NCBI GenBank assembly: GCA_964016875.1
Contig: OZ024730.1
Span: forward strand, 40,928,795 to 40,992,794
Direction: 5' to 3'
Length of the DNA: 64,000 nt
From: Fallopia convolvulus
Lineage: Eukaryota; Streptophyta; Magnoliopsida; Caryophyllales; Polygonaceae
Shown in pieces: positions 46,831-58,160 of this stretch. A program made the translations under genes and the position numbers. Below the pieces are notes generated by a model that worked only from the letters and a program-made list of their open reading frames with translations, was not told the DNA's origin and did no database searches. The first letter of the stretch is position 1. Every line of letters starts with the position of its first letter.

Positions 46831-48537
46831 TAACAATGTAAGCAAGACCGAAACATAATCTTCAAGTAAAGCCTCATATGAAAACACATTTTAAGCACAA
46901 GTGATCGATATTCAAGCAAGATTACATCATCACACGTGATTAAGTGTTCCAAGGAATAAATTCAATGCAACTAAGCCTCACTTTAGGGATATGTGAATGT
47001 GTATCACTCATCATGTGTTTGGGTTTAGCAATGAACACTCAAGCTCAAAAATCATGCAAGTAAAGACTTTACTATTGAAGCTAATATCACCAATTCCTCC
47101 ACCTAGAGATGCCTAATGCAAAGTACACAAAGAATTTCGAACTTGGCTCAATGGAGGTCCTCAAAGAGGTTCCATTCGGCCGGGTTGTAATGGGGCTTTT
47201 GGTATTTTTCAAGGTGGGAATTATTTGGTCTTGTGGTGCTTATAATGGGGATTGAACAACCTAAACTCTCACCAATTTCACCAAATCCCACAATTACTTT
47301 CACACCCACCCAAAAGACTTAACATTTTCCTTTCAACCCAAAATTTCACTTAACATTCCACTTCATCTTTTCTCTTATGCTTTTTGTTGGATTTTCAACA
47401 CTTTCTACATTTGGACCGACTTTCTTATGACATCGGGCCCGATGTTGCTTGTAACTCGGTCGGACCATTTTCTTCACTTAAGCTCTTTGCTTTACTCCAC
47501 TTTACATTTCCAACATTTTCTTTCTTTCTTTTCTTTCTTTTTTTTCTTTTTTTTTTTCATTTTTGTACAACAAAGATGCACTACCCACATGATTCATAAC
47601 ACCATTCTTTTGCCCTTAAACCCAAGAGAATCTCAACTCTTCAAATACAATCCAAACCCCTCTTCTAAAGTCCAATCCCATAAGGGTCAAGTCATATAAG
47701 GCTAGGAATAATATTTTTGAGGAGTTTCAAACAAAGGCTTAGGCTAGAACGGGGCTACAATCAAAGGATTAACTTCATGGTAGGATATTGAACATTTATG
47801 TGACTAGAAGAATAAAGTTCAAAATCAATGTGACCATGCTAGGACAATTCTCATGACGGTCTTGGAAAATAGATAAACACCGCAATAGCAAGTTTTACTA
47901 AGCATGAATGAGCTAATCACACAAGAAAAATGAGGGATATGCAAATATGATCAAGCATCCCTAAAATGGCCAAAAATCAATCTCACAAGGGTCACTCATA
48001 CTTAGTTGCATAAGAACTCATCCTAGAACTCACATGCTCAATAAAACAAGCAAGGTATCATGATCATATCAAAAACAACATCATTTTAGAGGCTAAACTA
48101 TCCAAAAATATGCAAAGGAATTTACATGCTCACATCATCATTAGCTTTTATTTTGGCAATCTAAGATGGGAATTTCTAGTCCAAAACCTACAAAACACAA
48201 AATCTTTTTGTTGTTTTTAACACAATTTTTCATTTTTTTTTATGCAAAAATTTCTCTAAAACCAAAAACTCATCCATTCTAGACCAAATTAATCATCCAT
48301 GTCTTTCATCAAACCACAAACCAATAAGCAAACATCCCAAATACAAACTAGAAACACAAACTAAATATCCTCAAAATAATAAACAAACATAAACAAGTGA
48401 AATCATGAACACACTTACCCCCACCCCATACTTAAAATTTTTGATGTCCCCATCAAACAAGGAAATCAAAACTTAAAAGCAAGAGAGAAGAGTATGAAAA
48501 GCTCACAATTTCTTATTCTTCAATGGCATGTATAGAA
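46831..48537 (-). other. T2 non-coding region between ORF and 3' LTR
   Basis: 1.7 kb, AT-rich, no ORF. Contains the GGGA-loop hairpin and AAGTATGGGGT motif (48423-48457) just after the ORF stop, and a TCGGGCCCGA palindrome at 47433-47442. Confidence 0.7.
48423..48457 (-). promoter_or_regulatory. T2 downstream hairpin plus AAGTATGGGGT motif
   Basis: Minus strand: TTTGATG-GGGA-CATCAAA (48457-48440), then AAATTTTAAGTATGGGGTGGGGG (motif at 48433-48423). T1 has TTACAGTG-GGGA-CACTGTAA followed by the same TTTTAAGTATGGGGTGGG at 58281-58318. The loop and downstream motif are shared while the stem bases differ. Confidence 0.7.
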
Positions 48538-50324
48538 TCAATCGAAGGGGTTGTCACGTCTACGTCCTCTTTGGAGCCTTGCTTGCCGCTCCCTCTCATA
48601 CACTTGTTCTTGGTAGAAGTCTTGTGGTGGTGGTTGGAGTTGAGGCTCCGGGCGTGTCCATTGGTCCTCACGGGAAGGGAAGTTCCCGCTCATCCACGTG
48701 TTGTAGCTATCTTGGACTCGCCACCTTTGGTCTTCCACCTCCCTAAGCTCCTCTACCTCTCGTCTAGTGTAGCCGAGGGCCCGGTTCATCTCTTGTTGGC
48801 TAGCTTGGAAAGCACTTTGTTGTTGAAGCAATTGTTGTTGTTGTTGGTACATTTGTTGTTGTTGTTGGTTCACTTGATGGACCTCTTGGAGAACATTCTC
48901 TTGTTGAAGTTGGAGATGAGCCATTTGGTTGGCTAAGAAGGACATGTCCACCGGTTGTTGTTGCTCGGGAAACACCATTCCCGGACCGTACCATTGGGCA
49001 TAGCATTCATAACCGCCACCTTGGAATTGCTCTCGCCTTGCACCGCTCCCTTCTCCTCGTTCATAATGCCTCGGGACCTCACCACCATGGAATGAAGTGG
49101 ACCGACGTTGAGGGACGTCGGGCCCGACTTGGTATGTACCTCGGTCCTCCAGTGTTGGAGCATGGTGCGTGGCTCGGAGGTCGGCCATCAAGCCTTGGAG
49201 GCGCTCATCTTCTTCACTTTGCCCTTGATCGACATCCATGTCCTCCCCAAGAGGTGCAAACACGAAGTTGTCTTGGTCGGAATCCGGTGTAGATGGAGGG
49301 GAAGTAAACCGAATGTGTTGAGGTTGTTGTCGCCGCCCCTCTCTTGCAACTTCGGGGTCACCAAATGAGTGTGGCTTGCCGGCCCACACTTGGTACCAAT
49401 TTTGATACCGAGAAAGATCATAGAGGTTGTGCACTAACCGGATCGACACACCATCATAGTTCGAGTGAGGGGCCAAGGAAATCATGTAGAGCTTCTCCTT
49501 GATGATGTTGGCCTTCTTGAAATACTTCATGTTCATGAACTCAACACCATTCGGAGCCGGAGAATACTTGTCAAGATCAACTCCTAGACGCATGGCGAGC
49601 CTTGCTATCATCCCGCCGAAGTAGATCCAAGAGGAACTTTGGAAGTCCCGCACCATCTTGACCCACTACCATGCAAGGTTCATGGGCATCTCGGTGTTGA
49701 AGAGCATCTCATGGAGCAACATGATCTCCTCCTTCATCGGCTTGCTCAACTCATGACGAGCATAGATTGCACACCCCAAGACTCGCACCATGACCCGAAA
49801 AAGAGGGCTAGCAATCTTGGTTGTGGAGGCGCCCTTTCCCATCTCACTCTTCCCGGCCACATGACGCCACACTTGGTTCACCTTCTCATTGTTGACGCCG
49901 GCCTCTTCTCTTGGTCATGGGAACCTGAAGTAGGTAGCCAAATCCCTAAGAGTGAGATTGTGGTCCTCGTTGCCCAATCGGAAAGTGATCGCCCCTTCCT
50001 CATCCTCCACATTATCATAAGTGCACTCGAATGTGGCCATAAATTCCGAGGTGAGGGCGGGGTAGTGAGTGTTGTCCCACCTTAGCATTCCATTAAGACC
50101 GATGTGGGAGTAGCATCTTGGAAGGGCTTGATCCATGTCCATCTTCCTCACGGCTTCCCAATCAAGCCACCTCGTGTGGTGCTCAAGCGCCATATATCTT
50201 TCATAATTCTCCACTTGCTCGTCATCCTCCAAATAGACATCCTCCAACTTCGGCTCTTTCCTCGTCTTCTTGGACTTCTTCCTTGGCCTTTCCACATGAG
50301 AGGATGAAGCTCTTGTCTCCATTG
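48538..50324 (-). pseudogene. T2 ATHILA-ORF1-like protein, two in-frame stops
   Basis: A single frame runs from METRASSSHVERPRKKSKK (ATG 50324) to the stop at 48538, interrupted by TGA at 49917-49915 and TAG at 49668-49666. HYPALTSEFMATFE, ITFRLGNEDHNLTLRDLATY and, after the stops, FMNMKYFKKANII and DLSRYQNWYQVWAG match the T1 protein block for block. The C-terminal third is Gln-rich (QQQQQMYQQQQQLLQQQ) with coiled coil, where T1 is acidic and Pro-rich. The N-terminus is basic, as in a nuclear-targeting signal. I see no membrane segment, so I do not call it an envelope protein. Its role is unknown. Confidence 0.78.
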
Positions 50325-51640
50325 TACCTACACACATCCAAACAAAAGGATCCAAGATAAACTCCATACAACCCAACAAAAGCACTCATCAACACACAAC
50401 AACATTTCAACACAAAGGGAACCCCATACTTAGTCTCTAGACTCACATGCATCTCAATCCAACATAAATCATCATGGACATCTTCTAACAATAGCTAAGC
50501 AAATGATCATTCTACATCATGATTAGGCTATAGCCAACAATTAAACACATGAATCCACATGATATCACAAGAAGAGAGCAAAAACAACAAGGATCGACTT
50601 CCAACCTATGTCGGGCCCGACTTACTCAACCTCGGTCTGACATGTTGGACCGACTTTCACAACTCGGGCCCGACTCTCCTGGGCACGTCGATCTCGACAT
50701 AGTTCATGCTTCGACTCTAACCTCAAATCAACCCAAATCATTCTATCATGCACTTAAATTTCAAATTCAACCATCAAACATCCCTAATCGAAGTTCTAAA
50801 TGGATCTAAGCATGCATAAACAACTTTAAAGCTCAATTTCACAAATCATGCAAATCCACAATTGATGCTAAAGCTCAAGCTCTCAATCAAACATGGCATT
50901 ACTCAATCTTCGCAATGAAAGCACAAAATTTTCAAAGAAATAAGTAGAGATCGAGTAACACATACCGGATTCGAAGAGTATTTGAACTTTTGAACAAATA
51001 AGCAACTTAGAACTCAAATTTCCTAGATCTAGATCTAGATGGGGGACGAAGGACTATATTGAACTCGAGATTTCTACTTGGATTCGGGTTTGGGAGGTCT
51101 TTTTGTGGTTGGAACGAGATGAAGTGGGATGGATGTGGATCGAGTATGGTGAGGGTAGGGGCGGCCGACTTTGAGAGTTTTTGAGGGAGAGGGGTTGTGT
51201 TTTGGGTATGGTAGTTGATATGAAGATGATAGGTAGGTGGGGGGTGGTATTTAATGGGGGAAGGGGAAAAATTAGGTCAAGGGCAAAATTGGCATTCCAA
51301 CTAGTCGGATCAAGTTGGACCGACTTCATGGACCGACGTCCCTATGTCGGGCCCGACTTACCTGGGCTCGATGTGGGAGTATTCGGGTTGCCAATTTTAC
51401 TCCATCCTCATGCAACTTCTTTCCCATATTTCCATTTAAATATTTCACCTCAAATCCTACACAACTTTGAAGGATGCACAACACCATAAATCCACAAAAC
51501 ACTAGATAGGGATTGGTTAGAGAAAAGCTAAGCTAAACTAAGAAAATCAAACTAAAATTACGAAAAGAAAGCTACTAGCTCGGGTTGCCTCCCGAGAAGC
51601 GCTCGTTTAGAGTCACTATCTTGACTTCCTAACCTCAACC
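50325..51640 (-). other. T2 non-coding region between protease and ORF
   Basis: 1.3 kb with no coding potential. TCGGGCCCGA palindromes at 50611-50620, 50664-50673 and 51348-51357, and AAGTATGGGGT on the minus strand at 50431-50421, about 100 bp before the ORF start codon. Confidence 0.7.
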
Positions 51641-54210
51641 TTATGGCGGGTGAAACACGGTGAATTGCTCGCCATTGTTATGCCCATTCCCATTGCCTTC
51701 ATACCCATAAAACCACCAACGATGGTCTACATAGGCATGGCTCTCTGATCTCGGGCCTATCTCATCATACTCCTCCAACGGATGAGATTTCTCCTCCTTG
51801 CTTGCTCCATCATGTTTTTCTTGTCCTACACCATAGTCATCCAAAGTATTCCTAGGAGATTCTACCAATTCACCTTTTAAATCACTAAGGCAAATATAGG
51901 AGTCTCCTAAGTCATCATTCAAATCACTCAAGCAAATGTAGGAATCAAAATTTTGGGAAGAATTGTGATCTTCACCAACATTAAAAGGATATGAGTAAGG
52001 ATACTCTTCATCTCTTCTTGAGCTAGCATTGATCCTTGACTCATCTTGATCCTTAAGTTGCTCCAACAACTCCCTCACTTGTATTTGTTCATTGAAGCTT
52101 TCATCACCCCTTAAAGCAACAACCTCCCTAGCAACTTCCACTTCTTCACGTTCTCTCTTGGCACTCTCTTCAAGTTTAAGAATGGCCAAGGCGTCCGGCT
52201 CATTCAAAGCTTTGTTGAAGTGAAAATCGACCTTCTCTTCCCCAATCTCAAAGGAAACCTTCCCGTTCTTGACATCAAACCTTGCCCCCGCCGTAGCTAA
52301 GAATGGTCTCCCTAAGATTATTGGAACCAAGGGATCCTCATGCATGTCCAAGATCACGAAATCATCGGGGACAAAGTACTTTCCAACCCGCACCGGAACG
52401 TCATCCAATATTCCTTTGGCCTTGATGATGGAACCATCGGACATGGTTAGGGACATATCGGCCGGCTCCATTTCACCCAAATTTGCTCTTCTCCAAATGC
52501 TAGCGGGCATCACCGAAACACTTGCCCCAAGGTCACATAAGGCTTGGAAATTTTGAGACCCCACACCAATGGTTATAGCAAAACGACCGGGATCTCCTAG
52601 CTTTTGTGGTAACTCCAAGGTCTTGACTTCATCTTGCATTTCCACTATGGACCTCTTCTTGCTCAAAATCTCCCTTAAAAACTTGGCATAAGATGGCATC
52701 TCACTCAATGCGTCGGTGAACGGGATGGAGATGTTCAAGCCTTGCAAGAGTTTGAAAAACCTCTTGAACTTGTTCTCAACAACATCTTTCGGCTTCTTCG
52801 AGGGATATGGAAGAATTGTTGCACCTTGAATCTTGCTTGGATCAACTTCTTTGGACTCCTCCATGCACCAAACTCATTGAATTGGGTCCTCATCTCCTTG
52901 AACCCATCTCTCATCTCTTGAGCAAATGTTTGTAACTCATTGAATCCCGGTGGTCTATATGGTGGTGGTGGCGCCCTCGGCTCGTTTTGGTTGAAGTTGT
53001 TGTTGTAGCTTTGAGCTTGACCGTTGTTCCACCGGCCATTGCCACCATTGTTGAAATTGCCTCTTCCACCGAAATTTCCTCGAACATAGTTTGCCTCCTC
53101 AATTCGCTCGGCCAAGCGCACTTGGCTCTCATTCGGACAAACTTGTGTAGCATGTGCAAAGGATCCACACTCCTCACAAGCTCTAGCATTTTGCTTGTAG
53201 TAGTGGACTTGCCTCTTAAGCTTGCTCACTTCACCTTCAAGGAATTGGAGCTTCACATCCCTATCAATGTCTTCTCCCTTTGGATCATATAACTTCCTTG
53301 CACCTTCACCTTGAACTTTCACCTCCTTGCTAGCTTGACTCACCCCATACATGGCCTCATAATCGGATAGCTTGTCAAGTAGCTCCCAAGCTTGATCCGG
53401 TGTCAAGTCTATGAACCCGCAATCGGTGTGGAGATTGAGCTTGTCCTTCGTTACCGGATTGATGCCTTGGAAAAAGATGTCTTGAAGCACATATGGTTGT
53501 TGGCCATGAGTAGGACATTGGCGCAACATCTCATTGAAACGGTCCCATGCTTCGAAGAGAGGCTCATTCGGACCTTGTTGAAAACTTGCAATCTTCCTTC
53601 TCAACTCGGTTGTCTTTGAGGGCGGGAAGAACTTCATCAAGAAAGCATCATAGAGTGTCTTCCAAGTTGTGATTGACCTAGGAGCTTGGCTCTCGAGCCA
53701 ATGTGCGGCCTTGCCCCCAAGTGACCATTTGAACGCCTTTAGAAGCACATACTCCAATGTCTCCTCATCGGTAGAGATCGTCTCACACATGTCCACAAAA
53801 CGTTTGACGTGCTCTATGGGACACTCATGTGGACGGCCCTCGAATTGATCACGCTTGATGAGGGAGATGAATTGCGTCTTGATCTCAAAATTCTTGGCAA
53901 CTTCGGGAAGCACAATAGCCGGCTCGGGTACCCTCAACTCCGGATGCATGTATTGGCGTGCATTCCGGGGTAGAGCGTTGAGTTGAGCCTCGGCTCTCAT
54001 CCGTTGCTCCCGTTCTCTTCTTGCCACCTCCTCTTGATTGTCCCTCTCAAGTTGCAATCTAGACATTTCGGCCCTAAGTTGAGCCAACTCCTCATCAACA
54101 TGGAGAGCTTGATTCGCCATCCTTTTCCTTCTTCGGGCTTCCTTGAGAATACTTTCCAGATCACTCACAAACTCAAGCTCAAGTGTTCCTCGGGAGGAAC
54201 GAGCTAGCAT
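51641..54210 (-). pseudogene. T2 gag-protease, frameshifted between the domains
   Basis: Gag starts at ATG 54210 (MLARSSRGTLELEF). It carries a coiled coil, LPRNARQYMHPELRVPEP, a gag core (EYVLLKAFKWSLGGKAAHWL, LYDAFLMKFFPP) and the knuckle CEECGSFAHATQVC, then YRPPGF. Gag and protease frames break near 52860, at FNEFGAW. There T2 lacks about 170 codons that T1 has, so a deletion with frameshift is likely. The protease frame resumes (NISIPFTDALSEMPSYAKFL) with ALCDLGASVSVMP and PIILGRPFLATAGARFDV, and stops at 51641 after an acidic tail. The gag frame itself has no stop and may still make protein usable by relatives. Confidence 0.9.
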
Positions 54211-54338
54211 ACACCTATGAAACAAAAACACAAACCAAAACAAATCAAAAACAAACAAAGGGTTTGGGCTATTCCCTCACCCAAATCACTACCAAAACAC
54301 AAGAAACTCACCAAATTGGCACTCAATGCATTTAGACT

Positions 54339-54356
54339 TCCCCGGCAACGGCGCCA
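54339..54356 (-). promoter_or_regulatory. T2 primer-binding site
   Basis: Minus-strand TGGCGCCGTTGCCGGGGA, six bases inside the 5' LTR edge. This is the canonical site of the Athila/Tat lineage and fixes the orientation of T2. Confidence 0.93.
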
Positions 54357-54362
54357 ATCTTT

Positions 54363-55721
54363 TGATCGCTCTCGGATGCGAGGGTCAAGAGATACAATTT
54401 ATAACCCGACCCCGTTGTAGTACGTGGTGGGTGTCGAACACTCGGGAAGTCTACTCGATCGATGTGCCTAGATACTAGGAAGCTAGAAAGGAGAGCATAA
54501 AACAAAGGAAAACAAAGAAAACAGTCGGGACCGACACTGGGTAAGTCGGGCCCGAGGTAGCTGGGGATGTCGAACTCAAAGATTTTAAAAGTAGATCTTG
54601 GGCTTTTGGGTTCCTTCCCTAGTAGATTAAGGCTTTTCCACCCCAATTCAGGCAATGAGTGATGATCGGACTAGGATCGAGTGCTTTCGCCCTCGTTCCA
54701 ACCACATCTACACCTCGATCCATGGGGAAATCCCCTTCGAAGCAAGGTCTTGAGATTGACACATGTTCACTTTCGCTACTTTGCCAATCTCAAGCCTTGA
54801 TTCCCAACTTTCGCAAGGAATTGTAGCTCTATGTAGAGTGGGTTCCTTGGATCAAACACTCAAGGCTATGGAATTGGGGTTTCTAGCCTAAACCTAGCTA
54901 GGGTTTTCCCCCATAACCCAAGATCAAGGAGATCTACTCCATGTGACAAGCAAAGAAAGCAATCAAATCAAAAGGGAAAGCAATCATCATAATCAATCTC
55001 AAAACAAAGCAAGGTTTCATTCAAATCCAAAGCAATCCACAAATTCAAATCAAGGGTTTTCAAAACCACAAGATCAAAGCAAATCAAAGCTAAACAATCA
55101 ACAAAACCTATCAAGCCTTCCTCTCTCTTGGCCGATTCTCTCTCCCTTCCTCCTCTTCTCCTTCCTCCTTACTCTCCAAGTATCCTCTTGGCTCCCTTGG
55201 AACCCCCCTTTTTGTGTGTGTGTGAGGGAACCCTTTCTTAGAAGACAAGAGGGCCTTTTATAGATTAGATGAGGGGCAAAAGTGGAAGTTCACAAATTCG
55301 TGCCTTGGATCCCATGTAGTCCGGTGACCGACTCGGCCCGACACGGAGGAACCTCGGGCCCGAGGTACTGTGCATCTCGGTCCGAGGTTGGAAACTTCAA
55401 AGTCGGGCCCGACGTTGTTGCAACTCGGTCCTGACTTCGTTCCACCTTCTTCTTAGTTGGCTTCTCTTGTTCTTCTTCATGGCTTGCTTCTCTCTTTCCC
55501 GCTTTAGCTCGGCCTTTGCTCCATGTCTCGACCCTCCTTCAAATTGATCCTCGATTCATGCCAAATTACCTACAAAACACATAAAAGGTGCGTAGTCTCC
55601 GAATCTCATAGAAATGCGGAAACTAGGCTAAAAAGGAACAAAGCGCACAAGAAAAGGGGAAAAAGAAACATATTTACAAAGGAAATCACATATGAAAACA
55701 CCACCAAATAGAGAGACATCA
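54363..55721 (-). repeat. T2 5' LTR
   Basis: 1,359 bp, nearly identical to the 3' LTR apart from about ten differences (for example GGTAGCTGG for GGTAGGTGG, and TTCGAAG for ATGAAG). Ends TG..CA. Confidence 0.93.
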
Positions 55722-55726
55722 CCTCC

Positions 55727-56549
55727 CAAAATTCTACCACAATGCCTTCAAAATTCACTCTCAAACCCAAAACACTCTCAATCCCTCTCCCTTCTCTCCC
55801 ACCGAGTCGGAATTCCCCACGCTAACGACCACCGGAGACGCCGTCGTTACCGGAGCTCGGAAACCATCCACCAACGAGGCCGTGCTCGTTAACTACCCCA
55901 ATTCCAACCCTTGTTCTTCAATTTTTCGGTTTTCCGGTATGATTTCTAAACCCTTGCTTAAAATTGCATGATTGATTTATCTATGGGTCAAAATTTCATA
56001 TTTTGAATCACGATTATTAGGTAGGTCGATGAGCATGCTTGATTTCGGTCCTAAAAATTCTTGATTGTGCTTCGTTGTTCATGTTTTAGGAAAGATTTTC
56101 ATGTTAGATTAGCTATTGTAATTCTCTAGTTAGGAAAGCATGAATTTTTCTTGTTCTAGATCTAAAAATTCAATCTTTGCATGTCAAAATTCCGGGAAAT
56201 TTTTAGCATGTTCGGGATGGGCAATTGAGTAAGTATGGGGTGTTTATACCCGATGGGGGATTTGTGGAGAATATTAGAAGATTGCATGCTTGATTTGTGC
56301 TGAATTAGAGGTAGATTGAATTTCGGAAATTTCTGGTTTTGCTCTCTGCAGGTCGTTAACGACCCACCCAGGCTCGTTAACGACCCTACACTTCATCATC
56401 GATCGATCCGAGCCCAGAATCGTGAACGACCCCATTGGGTAGTTTACGAATAAATCTGAGGTTAGTTTTGAGACCAAGTATGGGGTCTCGTACCTATTAT
56501 TTTTGAGTGGATCTTATCTTGGAAAATTTTCGATTATTTTGTAGGATCC
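55727..56549 (+). other. T1 spacer and leader of its second ORF
   Basis: Non-coding. Contains AAGTATGGGGT at 56231-56241 and 56476-56486, and paired TCGTTAACGA palindromes at 56353-56362 and 56374-56383. TATTTTGTAG|GATCC directly before the ORF ATG looks like a splice acceptor, so the ORF may be expressed from a spliced RNA. Confidence 0.65.
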
Positions 56550-58160
56550 ATGGCTAGTTCAAGCAGACCCGCTACCCGATCCCAAAAGAAGAGGAGGAAC
56601 CACAGGTCTCCATCTCCACCCCGGGTGGATGATGTGATTTTGAGCAGTCAGAGCCAAGTACGGCGCTACCGGGATTTTTTGGAGAAGGACCATTACACCC
56701 GATGGTTCTCGAAGTCTAGCGTCGTCTCTACGGGCATCTACACGGATGTCAAGGACGCCTTCATCATCCTTGGGGCCGCTCACCTATTGAAGCAAGAGAG
56801 CTTGCCACATTACCCGGCCCTTACATCCGAGTTCTTGGCCACTTTGGAGACCAACTTCTCGACGAAGACCTCGGCGGGACGTATTCGGTTCCGGCTTGGT
56901 AATGAGGACCGTGACTTCACCATGGCGGAGTTCAATGCAATCTTGGAGCTCCCAAACCCTTCAAGAGACTATAGCTTGAAGGACTACCAAGTGACCCGCA
57001 CTTGGAGCTACATCACCGGAGAGGTTCAATCGTCCACTTGGGCGCTATCCGGGGCAAACATAGTCAACCCCATCTTCCGGATTATCTTGAGAGTCCTCGC
57101 CGCAACATTTTGGCCGAAGAAAGAATTGAACCGGCCTACAAGGACGGAGGTCGCTTGCTTCCGCACCATTCTCTTTGAGGAGCCCGGCCCCTTGAATTTG
57201 GGGTACGAATGGCTCTACTATGTCGAGAAGTCCACCAAGTCCAAAGAGGTGTGGTGTGGCAATTTGGTTAGCCTCTTGGCTAAGAATCTCGGAGTTGATC
57301 TCACCCACTACACACCGGCCCACGCCCAACTCCTCAACAAAAACTATTGGTATAGTTCCGGGATTTTCGTGCAAGCCGAGGGAAGCTACAAGGTGAAGGT
57401 TCAAGATCGACTAGTCATACCTTCCCTCGACATGTACGAGCTACTCTATGTAACAAATTGGTACGAGGTGTGGATGGGACATCCCTATCCATTGGAGCCA
57501 AAACCGGAGGACGAGCTCTCGCTTAGGCCTTGTGAAACCCGGTTTGAGCGGGACGACGTGGATGAATATGAAGAAGAAGATGAGCAAGAGGATACCGAGG
57601 TAGTAGGCAATGACACCGAAGAAGCCGACACCGAGGGCGGCACTGAGGAGCTCAACTTTGAAGAAGAAGACATGGACACGGAGGTGCTAGGCGGCCACAT
57701 CTTCGTTGACGAGCCCACCAGGGTCGTCAACGACCACTTCCAGCCACCACCCAACACTGTTAACGAGGCACCCAACTTCGTTAACGAGGTGCCGAGAGCT
57801 CCTGTCGACCCACCACCAGCTCCTGTCGACCCTCATGCTTATGGCCTAATGCCTTACAACCCGGTGATGTATCAAGACCATTTCCAACCTCACTACCCAC
57901 CACCTCCTCAGCCCCAGTACGCAGGATCGAGTATACCACCACCATGGGTCGAGGATCTTTCTGCACGGATGCAGCAGCTTCACCTCTAGACGGATCACAT
58001 TCATCGGAGGATGGATAGATGGGAAACTGTCTATTCTGCTCGCATGTCGATGGAGGACGAGAGGCAGCGTCAGAGAGAGGCGGATGATGCTGAGCGTTGG
58101 AGGACGATGTACGACGTCATGGGAAACTTTGAGCACTACTTTCCTCCACCGAACCGTTGA
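56550..58160 (+). pseudogene. T1 ATHILA-ORF1-like protein, one in-frame stop
   Basis: Frame from MASSSRPATRSQKKRRNH to TAG at 57987-57989 (479 codons). It then continues in frame for 56 more codons (RRMDRWETVYSARMSMEDER, ending near FPPPNR) to TGA at 58158. The N-terminus is basic; the core has HYPALTSEFLATLETNF, IRFRLGNEDRDFTMAEFNAI and NWYEVWMGHPYP; then come a very acidic segment (EEEDEQEDTEVVGND) and a Pro-rich tail. The core resembles the plant ATHILA ORF-1 family. Function is unknown. No transmembrane or signal segment is visible. VNDP/VNEP words in the tail are encoded by the T1 palindrome motif. Confidence 0.8.

Larger units (their letters stand above)
45436..55721 (-). mobile_element. 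T2: Tat/Athila-like LTR retrotransposon without reverse transcriptase, nested in T1
   Basis: LTRs 55721-54363 (5') and 46793-45436 (3') begin, on the plus strand, TGATCGCTCTCGG and end AGAGACATCA. The duplication CCTCC lies at 45431-45435 and 55722-55726. The minus-strand primer site TGGCGCCGTTGCCGGGGA (54356-54339) is a perfect lineage match, and AAGTATGGGGTATTT abuts the 3' LTR. It encodes gag-protease (54210-51641) and an ATHILA-ORF1-like protein (50324-48538). No RT, RNase H or integrase is seen. The LTRs differ at only about ten positions by eye, so insertion was recent. Confidence 0.93.

Noticed and set aside
48523..50360. Plus-strand ORFs across the T2 ORF
   Set aside because: Antisense shadows of the conserved minus-strand frame.
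56550..58160. Envelope gene in T1
   Set aside because: The position fits an env-like gene, but no signal peptide or transmembrane segment is visible; the ATHILA-ORF1-like core is the better description.
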